From Phyllobacterium myrsinacearum (GTDB taxonomy: Bacteria; Pseudomonadota; Alphaproteobacteria; Rhizobiales; Rhizobiaceae), in contig NZ_PVBT01000004.1 of the NCBI RefSeq assembly GCF_002980555.1, positions 62,001-126,000 on the forward strand: a DNA stretch of 64,000 nucleotides, read 5' to 3'. Shown in pieces: positions 17,382-25,716 of the stretch. The notes beneath the pieces are model-generated. The model was given only the letters and a program-made list of their open reading frames with translations, was not told where the DNA came from and made no database searches. Every line of letters starts with the position of its first letter. Position 1 is the stretch's first letter. The position numbers and the translations under genes are program-made.

Positions 17382-19331
17382 ATGCGCACTTTGAATCTGG
17401 GCATCCTGGCCCATGTGGATGCAGGAAAGACTAGCCTTACCGAACGACTGCTTTTTGATGCGGGGATGATAGACAAGCTCGGCAGCGTCGATAGCGGCAA
17501 TACGCAGACAGATAGCCTCGAACTCGAACGGCAACGTGGCATCACGATCAGGGCTGCCGTCGTGTCGTTTACCATTGGCGATACGGTGGTGAACCTCATC
17601 GACACGCCCGGTCACCCCGACTTCATCGCTGAAGTCGAGCGTGTGCTTGGACTATTGGATGCCGCAGTCGTCGTTGTTTCAGCGGTTGAAGGGGTGCAAG
17701 CCCAGACGCGCATACTGGTGCGTGCGCTGCGCCGTCTTGGCGTTCCTTTCATATTCTTCATCAACAAGGTTGATCGCCTCGGCGCGCGATATGATGAGGT
17801 GCTGAGGGATATTCCGGTTCAGCTGCCGGTCCGGCCCATTGCCATGTCGACCGTCGTCAATGGGGGCAGCAAACTTACCCAGGTTGAGGCATCCGACCCG
17901 GCGCACGAGCCGCTTTTCACGATCTTGTGTGAAACGCTGGCGGAGAATGACGACATGCTGCTGAGCGACTACGTGCAGAGCCCCGATAGCCTGACGGTCG
18001 AAAGGCTCGAACTCTCTTTGGCCGATCAGGTTGCCAAGGGTCTGGTGCACCCGGCATTTGGCGGAGCCGCAACGACTGGTGTTGGCATACCAGCCTTGAG
18101 TTCGGCCATTGCGACGATGCTACCCTCGCGCCGCCTTGATGCGGATGGCTCAGTTGCCGGCAAAATATTCAAGATCGAGCACGGATGGGGAGGTGAAAAG
18201 CTCGCCTACATGTATCTGACATCCGGCACGGTCCATCTGCGGCAACATTTAAATCTACCGAAGGGGCCGGCAAGGGTGACCGGAATCCATGTTTTCAGGG
18301 AGGGTCGAATTCACAATGTCGGCAGTTTCAGCGCCGGTCAGATCGCGCGTGTCAGTGGTTTCAGCAGTGCCCGGATCGGGGATGCGGTAGGCTCACATAT
18401 CCTCCCTGGAGGTCAGCATCACTTTGCCTTGCCGACCCTTGAAACCCGCATCCTGGCCCGGCGGCCTTTCGATAAGGCGGCACTCTGGCTGGCGTTGAAC
18501 CAGCTGGCCGAACAGGACCCGCTGATCAATCTGCGCAGGAACGATGTTGAAGGCGAAGTCTTCGTTTCATTGTATGGCGAGGTGCAAAAGGAGGTTATCC
18601 AGTCGACCTTGCTGACGGACTTCGGTCTTGAAGCAATGTTCGAGGAGAGCACGGTCATCTGTGCGGAGAGGCTTGTTGGAATCGGTTCCGGTCTCGAAAT
18701 CATGTTTAAGGAGCCAAATCCATTTATAGCAACCGTTGGATTACGCGTCGAACCGCGGCCGGAAGGGGCGGGCAATAGCTTCGTATTGGAAGTGCCGATA
18801 GGCCAGATGCCCGCAAGTTTCTATCGAGCGGTCGAGGAAACCGTATTCGAGACGCTGAAACAGGGCATTTTCGGCTGGCAGGTCATCGATTGCCATGTGG
18901 CAATGACTGCGGCCCGGCACAGCTCCCCGACGAGCACGGCCGCTGACTTCCGGCAGTTGACCCCTTTGGTGCTGGCCACCGCCCTATCATCCGCCCAAAC
19001 CGTCATATGTGAACCGATCGACCGCTTTCACCTCGAAGCGCCGACAGAGGCATTGAATGGCGTGCTCACCTTGCTTGCCAGATCCGGTGCAACAGCAGCG
19101 GATTCCGTGATTGCCAATGGCTCGGTTCGGCTGGAAGGCACCATAGCATCCAAGATGGTTCAAAATGTTCAGCAACAATTGCCGGGACTGACGAGCGGTA
19201 TGGGGACTATGGAATCGTCCTTTGATCATTATGCTCCCATGGCTGGTCCACAGCGTTCGCGCCAGCGCTCTGATGCCAATCCGTTCAATCGGATCGAATA
19301 TCTGCGGCGCCTGCGCCGAGACCTCTCTTGA
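17382..19331 (+). CDS. TetM/OtrA-like ribosomal protection GTPase
   Basis: 649-residue EF-G-like translational GTPase, the length of tetracycline ribosome-protection proteins (EF-G itself is about 700). G1 is AHVDAGKTS (10-18), G3 DTPGHPDF, G4 NKVD. Domain IV carries the tip loop H-S-S-P-T-S-T-A-A-D-F around Pro516, matching the TetM/TetO loop that reaches the tetracycline site (SPVSTPADF). Domain V follows. The ATG has GAGGG upstream. By family it would expel tetracyclines from the 30S subunit; as an intrinsic chromosomal homologue, resistance is plausible but unproven. It converges on the SRPBCC gene. Confidence 0.88.
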   Translation: MRTLNLGILAHVDAGKTSLTERLLFDAGMIDKLGSVDSGNTQTDSLELERQRGITIRAAVVSFTIGDTVVNLIDTPGHPDFIAEVERVLGLLDAAVVVVSAVEGVQAQTRILVRALRRLGVPFIFFINKVDRLGARYDEVLRDIPVQLPVRPIAMSTVVNGGSKLTQVEASDPAHEPLFTILCETLAENDDMLLSDYVQSPDSLTVERLELSLADQVAKGLVHPAFGGAATTGVGIPALSSAIATMLPSRRLDADGSVAGKIFKIEHGWGGEKLAYMYLTSGTVHLRQHLNLPKGPARVTGIHVFREGRIHNVGSFSAGQIARVSGFSSARIGDAVGSHILPGGQHHFALPTLETRILARRPFDKAALWLALNQLAEQDPLINLRRNDVEGEVFVSLYGEVQKEVIQSTLLTDFGLEAMFEESTVICAERLVGIGSGLEIMFKEPNPFIATVGLRVEPRPEGAGNSFVLEVPIGQMPASFYRAVEETVFETLKQGIFGWQVIDCHVAMTAARHSSPTSTAADFRQLTPLVLATALSSAQTVICEPIDRFHLEAPTEALNGVLTLLARSGATAADSVIANGSVRLEGTIASKMVQNVQQQLPGLTSGMGTMESSFDHYAPMAGPQRSRQRSDANPFNRIEYLRRLRRDLS

Positions 19332-19429
19332 TCGGCGCGGCCGCCCCCGCGTGCCTGGTGCCCAAGGTGAGGGTTTTCATCGCTTGGCTCGTTTCATGGT
19401 TTGGACCGGGACCCTACTGGGATCAGGGA

Positions 19430-19921
19430 TCAAAACCCATCGAGCCAGGCTGCGAGGCCGTCCAGTGTCTGCAGTCCGTATTCCACCGCGCCGAAGCCAA
19501 TGACCACCTGACGCCGCTCGCGGCTGGGATGGAGCTGGCGCATGGTCAGCACCGTCTTGCCGTCAGTCTGCTCGTCGAAGGTCACTGTGGCGCGGAAACG
19601 GTCGGGGTCGTCAGGATCTGGCGTGCCATAATCCATCACGATCCGCTCGTTCGGCACGATCTCCAGAAAGCGCATGAGGCTTGGGAAGCGCTGCTGCTCG
19701 CCCTCGAATATGCCCACCATATCGAACCGCCAGACGCCGCCCTCGCGGATATCGGCTTCGTGGGTCTCGATGCTGAAGCCGGCCGGGCCGTACCATTCGC
19801 CAAGTGCCTTGGGGTCCATCCAGGCGGCAAAGACCTTGTCGCGAGGGTGGTTGAGCAGCTTCACCAGCACGATTTCGCGGTCGAGCGACCATGTCTCAAA
19901 CAGGTTTGCCATGTCCTTCAT
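19430..19921 (-). CDS. SRPBCC/AHSA1-domain protein
   Basis: 163-residue START-like (activator of Hsp90 ATPase-type) ligand-binding domain. Diagnostic parts are the N-terminal LNHPRDKVFAAWMDPKALGEWYGPAGF and the mid WRFDMVGIFEGEQQRF. The ATG at 19921 has GAGGAGA directly upstream and lies inside the end of the ArsR gene (26-bp overlap), so it is translationally coupled to it. ArsR-SRPBCC pairs are very common; the role is often stress or xenobiotic binding, but the ligand is unknown. Confidence 0.9.
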   Translation of the reverse strand: MKDMANLFETWSLDREIVLVKLLNHPRDKVFAAWMDPKALGEWYGPAGFSIETHEADIREGGVWRFDMVGIFEGEQQRFPSLMRFLEIVPNERIVMDYGTPDPDDPDRFRATVTFDEQTDGKTVLTMRQLHPSRERRQVVIGFGAVEYGLQTLDGLAAWLDGF

Positions 19922-20252
19922 TCTCCTCTTCCGCTTTATCCAGATAGACTTCCAGCCGATCCAGCCGCTCAGTCCAGCGCCGGCGCTCGGCTTCCATCCA
20001 GTCAGCCGCCTCGTCGAAGCGCGCATGCACCAGCCGGCACCAGCGGCTGCGCCCGCGCTTTTCGCTGGCGATCAGCCCGCAATCTTCCAACACCTTGAGA
20101 TGTTGGGCGAAGGAGGGCAACGCCATGTCGAAAGGTTTGGCCAAGGCGCTGACCGGCAACTCGCCCTCGACCAACCGCGACACCACAGCGCGGCGGGTCG
20201 GGTCGCTCAGAGCGTGAAAGGCGAGGTCGAGCGGAGTCGAATGGTAAGGCAT
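19896..20252 (-). CDS. ArsR-family transcriptional regulator
   Basis: 118-residue winged-helix repressor: DLAFHALSDPTRRAVVSRLVEGELPVSALAKPF, then MALPSFAQHLKVLEDCGLIASEKRGRSRWCRL. It lacks the CxC metal motif of ArsR/SmtB metal sensors, so it belongs to the SRPBCC-associated group rather than the metal sensors. It is divergent from the RibD-like reductase gene. Two AAGG...CCTT elements in the gap are candidate operators for both directions. Confidence 0.92.
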   Translation of the reverse strand: MPYHSTPLDLAFHALSDPTRRAVVSRLVEGELPVSALAKPFDMALPSFAQHLKVLEDCGLIASEKRGRSRWCRLVHARFDEAADWMEAERRRWTERLDRLEVYLDKAEEENEGHGKPV

Positions 20253-20293
20253 GTGCATCTGTAAAGTGATCGGGCGCGCCGGTCAAGGATAAA

Positions 20294-20307
20294 AAGGTAC
20301 TTGCCTT
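20294..20307. promoter_or_regulatory. ArsR-type operator half pair 1 (imperfect)
   Basis: AAGGTACTTGCCTT is an imperfect copy of the perfect 14-bp palindrome at 20328-20341, 34 bp start to start. Both lie in the intergenic region between the divergent ArsR gene and the RibD-like reductase gene. Confidence 0.55.
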
Positions 20308-20327
20308 AGTGTTCGGCGTCGAATAGA

Positions 20328-20341
20328 AAGGCATATGCCTT
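20328..20341. promoter_or_regulatory. ArsR-type operator 2 (perfect palindrome)
   Basis: AAGGCATATGCCTT is a perfect 14-bp palindrome about 60 bp before the reductase ATG and 76 bp before the ArsR start. With the imperfect copy at 20294 it forms a two-site operator for the divergent pair. Confidence 0.6.
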
Positions 20342-20400
20342 AGTATACGGCCTGGAATATTGGGACCGTTGTGCGGCAACCCTTTACAAGGAGGACTCCA

Positions 20401-21042
20401 ATGGCAGTTCGTGTCGATCTCATTATCTCGCTCGATGGTTTCGCGACAACGACGGACCAGACGCCCGAAGCCCCGTTCGGTGAGGACTGGCCGCGTCTCG
20501 TCGGCGCATATGTGGCAACGCAAACGTTCCGTGAGCGCGTGCTGAAGGATACCACGGGAGCAGGAACCACAGGTATCGATGATGATTACGCGAAGGAATA
20601 CTTCACGAATGTGGGTGCCGAGATTATGGGCGCTGGCATGTTCGGGCTCCACAATTTTCCCGACGATCCGAACTGGCGTGGCTGGTGGGGCGACGAGCCG
20701 CCATTCCGGGTTCCGGTCTTCGTCCTCACCCACAACCCGCGGCCGTCCATGGAGATGGCCGGTGGCACCACTTTCCACTTCCTCAATACCACGCCGGTGG
20801 ATGCGCTCCAGCAGGCAGTTCGTGCGGCGCGCGGCAAAGATGTGCGGGTTGGCGGTGGTCCTACTGTCGTTCGCGCCTTCCTCAAGGCGGGCCTTGTCGA
20901 TCGGCTTCATGTTGCGATCGCTCCGATTTTGCTCGGGCGCGGCATCCGCCTGTGGGACGATCTGCGCGGTCTGGAAGCGGGCTACACAACCAAGGCAGAA
21001 ACGGCACAGAGCGGCACAATCCACCTCACTTTCCGCCGCTAG
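20401..21042 (+). CDS. RibD C-terminal/DHFR-like reductase
   Basis: 213-residue protein of the bifunctional deaminase-reductase C-terminal (RibD_C, dihydrofolate reductase-like) family. RVDLIISLDGFATTTDQ opens the fold, and GKDVRVGGGPTVVRAFLKAGLVDRLHVAIAPILLGRGIRLWDD is the conserved NADPH-binding and C-terminal block. An ideal AAGGAGG precedes the ATG. It is divergent from ArsR-SRPBCC and shares their operator region, so the three genes form one regulon. The substrate is unknown; these proteins are not the true folate or riboflavin enzymes. Confidence 0.88.
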   Translation: MAVRVDLIISLDGFATTTDQTPEAPFGEDWPRLVGAYVATQTFRERVLKDTTGAGTTGIDDDYAKEYFTNVGAEIMGAGMFGLHNFPDDPNWRGWWGDEPPFRVPVFVLTHNPRPSMEMAGGTTFHFLNTTPVDALQQAVRAARGKDVRVGGGPTVVRAFLKAGLVDRLHVAIAPILLGRGIRLWDDLRGLEAGYTTKAETAQSGTIHLTFRR

Positions 21043-21219
21043 CCGGTGGCCCGTGACTTGAAGCCATCATCGGCTGTATAAATCGGGACGGCCGCCCTAT
21101 AGAGATGGAAAGGAATGCATCCTGATCGATACGGGAGCGTCGAATTCTTGGGAGGCGACGATGGGCCTGACCGCGCTGCACCGCCAAAGCAACATCATGC
21201 CGGCATAAGGAATTCACAG

Positions 21220-22692
21220 TTGAGATTTTTCGGTTTCTTACTCGGCGCCTACGCCGGACTTTTGGCTCCGGCTTGGTCTGCGGAAAACGTCACGATCCCA
21301 GCCTACGCGCCAGCGCCCGGTGTCGAGCATGTCTATCGCGTTCAGATGGCAAGCGAGACCGACATGTCTTTCTGGTTCGACAACCCGGGCGCGTCGTCCG
21401 TTGCGATGCGCGGCGCGTATCTCCGGCGCATGATCATCTTATCGCGGGATGAGAAGAGCATGCGTGTTCGCTGGTCCCTTGATTCCGCTTTGCCGGAAGG
21501 TGTTTCCGGCGCCGCGTCCACCTATCAGCTCAACCCGCTCTATCAGAATTCTCTGCTGGCCTATGGCGTAAACCAGTTGGAGTTCGAAACAAATTTGAGC
21601 GGAATCCCCTCCAATGTGCTCGGCGCCGATGCGATTGTGGCCAACATGCAGAAAATGGCTGCAAATGGGCCAGGAGGAATATCAGCTGCGCCGGAAAGCG
21701 GCGTCAGTAACATCATAGAAGCGGTGCGCGCAAATCCACTCCAGATCGTCACCGCCCTGATACCGGAGGCGCTGGTGTTGGCAAATGGGCAAGGCGCCAG
21801 CGAAGAGACCCTTGAGATAGCGCAGGCCTATACGTCGTCGGGAACTGAAAGCATTAGTGGTGTCGATGTGCGTGCCGAGATCATCTGGACCCTGGAATCG
21901 ACGGATACGGTCAGGCACACGGCAACTCTGTCTTTCTCTCAAACCGATGACCCCATTGCACTCAGCCAATCGCAGCAGGCGGCGACTGCCAAGATGATGA
22001 CTGCCTTTCCCGAGCGGGCAAAGGCTCTGACAAGCGATCAACTTGCCGAGGTCAAACGCGCAAGCAAGAACCGAACCTCCCGCTTTGTCGTATCTCTGGA
22101 TGATGGTTCGGTCCTGGAAGCATTGGAAACGGTGGCGGTTCGGTCGGGAGGCATGACCGTTCGCACGTTCACTCATGTGCGGCGCGAACAGGTGCCGGTC
22201 AGTCTACCCATTCCCGCTATACTGACATCTGCCACTTTGCTGACACCGGATCTGCGCGTCGAACCGCTGCCGTCAACCACAGCCACGCCAGCACGCGTCA
22301 ACGATGATATTCAGGCATCCGCCCCTCCTGGCGGAACGTCACAGGCCCATGTGGCGGCTGCCGGGAACGAAAACCAGAATACGGTCATAGCGCCCATCTC
22401 GCTTCAGGTGAAAAGCGCGATATTGGGCGCGTCCCCCGTCCATCATGATATTGGTCTGAATATTGACCTCACGCCGGACAGCGCCGCAAAATTCAAGGAC
22501 TTCACCCAGGCCGCCATAGGACAACAAACGCAAGTGTTGATCGACGACAAGGTTATCATGGAACCCTGGATAAGGGAGCCGATCGTCGATGGTCATATTG
22601 TAATAACCGATGCCGATAGGAAGAACTTGGAAATCTTGGCTGAGCGGTTGGCAATACCGGACGCTTCGATCTTCGTTCGTGTGGTGCCGTGA
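21220..22692 (+). CDS. exported protein with SecDF-P1-head-like C-terminal domain
   Basis: 490 residues from a TTG at 21220 (AAGG 9 bp upstream), which places an export signal at the N-terminus (LRFFGFLLGAYAGLLAPAWSAEN). Residues to about 390 are an undescribed periplasmic region without known motif. The last about 95 residues (IGLNIDLTPDSAAKFKDFTQ, then LIDDKVIMEPWIREPIVDGH) resemble the P1 head subdomain of SecD, which normally helps pull exported proteins across the membrane. Here it is detached from any SecD membrane part. An ATG at 21115 would give an unlikely 35-residue charged leader. Function unknown; isolated gene. Confidence 0.7.
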   Translation: MRFFGFLLGAYAGLLAPAWSAENVTIPAYAPAPGVEHVYRVQMASETDMSFWFDNPGASSVAMRGAYLRRMIILSRDEKSMRVRWSLDSALPEGVSGAASTYQLNPLYQNSLLAYGVNQLEFETNLSGIPSNVLGADAIVANMQKMAANGPGGISAAPESGVSNIIEAVRANPLQIVTALIPEALVLANGQGASEETLEIAQAYTSSGTESISGVDVRAEIIWTLESTDTVRHTATLSFSQTDDPIALSQSQQAATAKMMTAFPERAKALTSDQLAEVKRASKNRTSRFVVSLDDGSVLEALETVAVRSGGMTVRTFTHVRREQVPVSLPIPAILTSATLLTPDLRVEPLPSTTATPARVNDDIQASAPPGGTSQAHVAAAGNENQNTVIAPISLQVKSAILGASPVHHDIGLNIDLTPDSAAKFKDFTQAAIGQQTQVLIDDKVIMEPWIREPIVDGHIVITDADRKNLEILAERLAIPDASIFVRVVP

Positions 22693-22847
22693 GAAAACAA
22701 TCAAAACCGCTCAAGGCACGTTTGCCGATCCCGTGTTCTCCCGCAAGCCCATGAGCGCATATGCGGTGGAACCAGAGGTTCCGACCGGATATAGACCTGA
22801 ATGGAGATCAGCATAGCGTTCGTAACAAATGTGATCATTGCTATGGC

Positions 22848-23687
22848 TTAGATATTGATGATGAGGTCTGTGATTTCGGTATTGCGGCTGAAGGCGCGCT
22901 CGGTGTTCCAGCTGAAGGCCGATTGCAGGGATTCGTGATCGATGTGATTGCGGTAGACGGCGGCTGCCTGTGTCCGGTTGTGCACCTTGAGCTTGCGAAT
23001 GAGATTATGGACATGGACCTTGACCGTGTGGTCGGACAGGCTGAGGCGGTCGGCGATGGTTTTGTTCTGCAGCCCTTCGGAGAGCAGCTCGAGAATTTGA
23101 TGTTCGCGCAATGTCAATGTATCGATGGGCTTGGCGGCGGACAGATGCGCCCGTTTGCCGTCCGCCAGAGACGGCTGCTGATGGCGGGCATGGCCGTCCT
23201 TTGCCAGTTTTTCCAGCGACTGCATGACGCCGTAGGGGTAGTATTCGCCGCCATTGAGCAGCAGCCATATGGCAGCCAGCCAGATGTCGAGTTTCAGCGT
23301 GAACGGAAGCAGGCCCTGGATTCTCCGGTCGCAGAACAATCTGTTCAATCCCTGCGATGCACATCCATCGCCATTGATCATCAGCGTGATGGATGCATTG
23401 GGAAAACATATCCGGCAGCGCTCGATGCAGTCGGGAAGATCGGTGATCAGCTCCGTCTGCAGGAGGACCAGGCCGATGCCCGGGTCGGGATCCTGGGCAT
23501 CGGGAAGAAAGCTCGACAGCGTTATCCGGATATCGGCGAATGTTCTTTCCAATGACTTGACCAGTCCCTGGAAAACGACCCCTGTTTCAGCATAAATGAA
23601 GATGCTGTTGTCGGATTTGCTTTCAAAGTTCTTTCCGGGTTCGCTATTCATGCATTCGCTTAGGTTAAAAGGCACATTACTATTCAT
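22848..23687 (-). CDS. LuxR-type regulator with degenerate receiver-like domain
   Basis: 279 residues from the ATG at 23687 (GGGGG five bases upstream); 23699 is an alternative. The N-terminal about 130 residues have the size and pattern of a receiver domain but lack the phospho-accepting Asp (the strand reads LVLLQTEL) and the conserved Lys. The C-terminal GerE/LuxR HTH is intact (TLREHQILELLSEGL, then LSDHTVKVHVHNLIRKLKVHNRTQAA). It faces away from the glycine-rich secretion cluster and has a paralogue at the other end, so it probably controls that cluster in a phosphorylation-independent way. Confidence 0.88.
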   Translation of the reverse strand: MNSNVPFNLSECMNSEPGKNFESKSDNSIFIYAETGVVFQGLVKSLERTFADIRITLSSFLPDAQDPDPGIGLVLLQTELITDLPDCIERCRICFPNASITLMINGDGCASQGLNRLFCDRRIQGLLPFTLKLDIWLAAIWLLLNGGEYYPYGVMQSLEKLAKDGHARHQQPSLADGKRAHLSAAKPIDTLTLREHQILELLSEGLQNKTIADRLSLSDHTVKVHVHNLIRKLKVHNRTQAAAVYRNHIDHESLQSAFSWNTERAFSRNTEITDLIINI

Positions 23688-24314
23688 GCTTGCCCCCATT
23701 TTTGACAGGAATAGACCTGTAAGTTTTTGTTTTTTCGTTATTTTTCACGCGTAATTCAAAATGCCCGTCCGCGCGGCAATGCCCATTCGGCATTAATAAA
23801 GATTAAGTTAATTACTTGGGAGTGACGCGGGCGTGACTTGCCTAGGCTGATTGATAGTCTGTAGCGGTTTCGGATAGGCCGGATAGTTTGCTTGACGCGG
23901 TCCAGGTCATGATTTTGATAGTTCCAAGTTTTTACTTGGGCAGAAAATATAGTCTGATGGGCTTGTTCTGCTTAAACCTTTTGCAGGCATTGGCGGGCAC
24001 GCACCCGAAGGACGCACCGTGCGTGGCAGAAACATAGGCACCCGCCTTTGCCACCGTAGTCCAAAGGTGACCCGGCGCCCACACCAGATTATATCGTTTG
24101 CCTGGAAGATGGGCAGACGTTCCAATCTCTCAAACGCCATATGAATTGGCCTGAAAAGACTACGGTCAAATAGCTATCCCTACAGCCAGATGGCTGTAGA
24201 TGAATTGCAGGCTCTTCTTTTTGCTCATCTGACGGCACAATAAAGTCTGGTCGAGCCATGGGTTTCGTGGAGCTTCGCGAGGCAGATGGTTGCAGCTGAG
24301 GTGGAGTAACGACG
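23688..24314. other. 627-bp AT-rich regulatory gap before the first glycine-rich gene
   Basis: No gene is recognised. It contains an inverted repeat CCAAGT-TTTT-ACTTGG at 23924-23939, the 9-mer TTACTTGGG at 23812-23820 and again at 23932-23940, and the 9-bp-arm palindrome at 24180-24199. These suggest multiple regulator sites between the divergent LuxR gene and the secreted-protein gene. Open frames on the - strand here have no recognisable motifs. Confidence 0.5.
24180..24199. promoter_or_regulatory. palindrome upstream of glycine-rich gene, candidate LuxR site
   Basis: CTACAGCCA and TGGCTGTAG flank a GA centre, perfect 9-bp arms. It lies 115 bp before the ATG at 24315. Length and symmetry resemble LuxR/GerE-type boxes; assignment to the flanking LuxR proteins is inference. 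Confidence 0.5.
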
Positions 24315-25394
24315 ATGGCGGATAACCGTCCCACAACGGAAGGGGTGTTCAGTACGGGCACCAGCCAGAATGCGATTCCGGGTTCCGCCTCGGGACATTT
24401 GGCGCTCGTCCCAACGTGGCTTCCCCTGGAGGTTGTGCCAAGCAGTTCAGCTGGCAGCGGCGGCGACGGCATCGCGATTGGCGTCATAAGCAGCACCCCC
24501 ATGGCTGTCTTCGCGCCTTCAAACGCCGCAATTGCCGGACCGCATGCTGTGGTTGAGGCACTACAGGGCAACAATGCGTTGATGAATCAGCATTCCACCG
24601 AAATAGCTGGTATGGGCGGTAACGGCGGCCTTGGCAACGCTGTGCTCACCGGTGGCGGGGGCGACAATGTCCATCATGCCGGCAGCGGCGGCAACGGGAT
24701 TTTCTACGGCGGCATGGTAAGTTCGGATGTCGGGAGTTTCGTCCCGGTCAATATTGCCGTAGCCGGAGGACCGGGAGCACACGCTATTGCCGATCAATCG
24801 AACAATTCGGCCATGCTGCAGGATGCTACCCAGATCGGTGGGGTCGGCGGCGCTGGCGGCGACCACAATGCAACAATCCATGATTCCCAGGGCGGGTCCG
24901 GGTCTGCGCTCACCTACGGCGGCGACCTGTATGCGGGGCAAGGCGGCAACGGCTATTTCGTCGGTAGTATGATCGACCTGAACGTTGCCATTTTCTCGCC
25001 GATCAATATTGCGGTCGGTGCTGCGGGCGGTTCGGCCGAGGCCCATCAGACCAACAATGCGGTCTTCGACCAGGGCGCCGTTCAAATCGCGGGCATTGGA
25101 GGCAATGGCGGTGGTTTCAATCTTAGCTCCGATACGATTTTCACCGGTGATCATGCCGCTGGCGAAGGCGGATCGGGTTTTTCGAACGGCAGCATGGTGG
25201 ACGTGAATATAGGATATTTCCATCCCATCAACATCGCCGTACCTGCGGGCGGCACGGCCGACGCGCAACAACTTGATCACGTCCTTTACGATCAACATGC
25301 GTTGCAAATGGCAGGCATCGGTGGCCATGGGGGCGATGTCTCGCATGCCCATTCGGCGCTGGTAGACGACATTCTCTCGTTCTTGCATGTGTAA
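24315..25394 (+). CDS. glycine-rich repeat protein, probable type I secretion substrate
   Basis: 359 residues, no N-terminal signal peptide, very rich in Gly, Ala, Asn and Ile. Four tandem repeats begin near residues 46, 122, 207 and 282, each about 75-85 long. Each opens AGxGGxG, then F-x-P-x-N-I-A-V, then N-N and Q-x-A, and closes with IAGxGGxGG. No RTX GGxGxDxxx nonapeptide is seen, so calcium-rolled RTX is not supported. The C-terminus DDILSFLHV ends in acidic then hydrophobic residues, like many type I secretion signals, and resembles the tail of the 25717 product. The PrtD-type transporter and HlyD-type adaptor lie just downstream. Confidence 0.75.
   Translation: MADNRPTTEGVFSTGTSQNAIPGSASGHLALVPTWLPLEVVPSSSAGSGGDGIAIGVISSTPMAVFAPSNAAIAGPHAVVEALQGNNALMNQHSTEIAGMGGNGGLGNAVLTGGGGDNVHHAGSGGNGIFYGGMVSSDVGSFVPVNIAVAGGPGAHAIADQSNNSAMLQDATQIGGVGGAGGDHNATIHDSQGGSGSALTYGGDLYAGQGGNGYFVGSMIDLNVAIFSPINIAVGAAGGSAEAHQTNNAVFDQGAVQIAGIGGNGGGFNLSSDTIFTGDHAAGEGGSGFSNGSMVDVNIGYFHPINIAVPAGGTADAQQLDHVLYDQHALQMAGIGGHGGDVSHAHSALVDDILSFLHV
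24450..25394 (+). repeat. four tandem 75-85-residue repeats inside the glycine-rich gene
   Basis: Repeat units begin at about 24450, 24678, 24933 and 25158. They are clear at protein level (AGxGGxG ... NIAV ... IAGxGGxGG) and diverged at DNA level, indicating old duplication under selection rather than a recent expansion. Confidence 0.75.
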
Positions 25395-25716
25395 GCACAT
25401 GATTTATCGGACGCGGCCGTGGACGAGCATGCCCCGGCGAGCAAAGCCCGGCTAATTTCCATTTCAAATACAATGAAACGTCTGCGGCGAGCAGATCGCC
25501 GTGAAGAGCCGCGCGGCTATAGCCGATCAGATGTCGTGACCATTCGTCCCCCCTATACAGCCATACCCTCCCCAAAAGAACGTCCCCGAATATCTAGCTA
25601 GTTCGCGATGCAAATGGCGGGCACTGTTCCAAGGCGATTATCTTGCTTGGCGATGACATCGCCGGGCACCAGGGCGTGGGAGAAACACCGACAAACGATA
25701 TAAAGGGAGTATAGTT
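25395..25716. other. 322-bp gap between the two glycine-rich genes
   Basis: The first 7 bp form a small hairpin with the end of the upstream gene (CATGTG 25386-25391, CACATG 25396-25401, around the stop codon). No gene is recognised, and the AT-richer right part (about 25600-25700) probably holds the promoter of the second glycine-rich gene. A ribosome site AAAGGGAG precedes its ATG. Confidence 0.4.

Noticed and set aside
22878-22925. Two similar 24-bp units at the 3' end of the first LuxR gene
   Set aside because: Only about 16 of 24 positions agree; more likely chance similarity than a tandem repeat.
24089-25400. Long frames on the - strand through the glycine-rich gene (161 and 279 codons)
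   Set aside because: Antisense shadows of Gly/Ala-rich codons. The + strand has clear protein-level repeats and a ribosome site.
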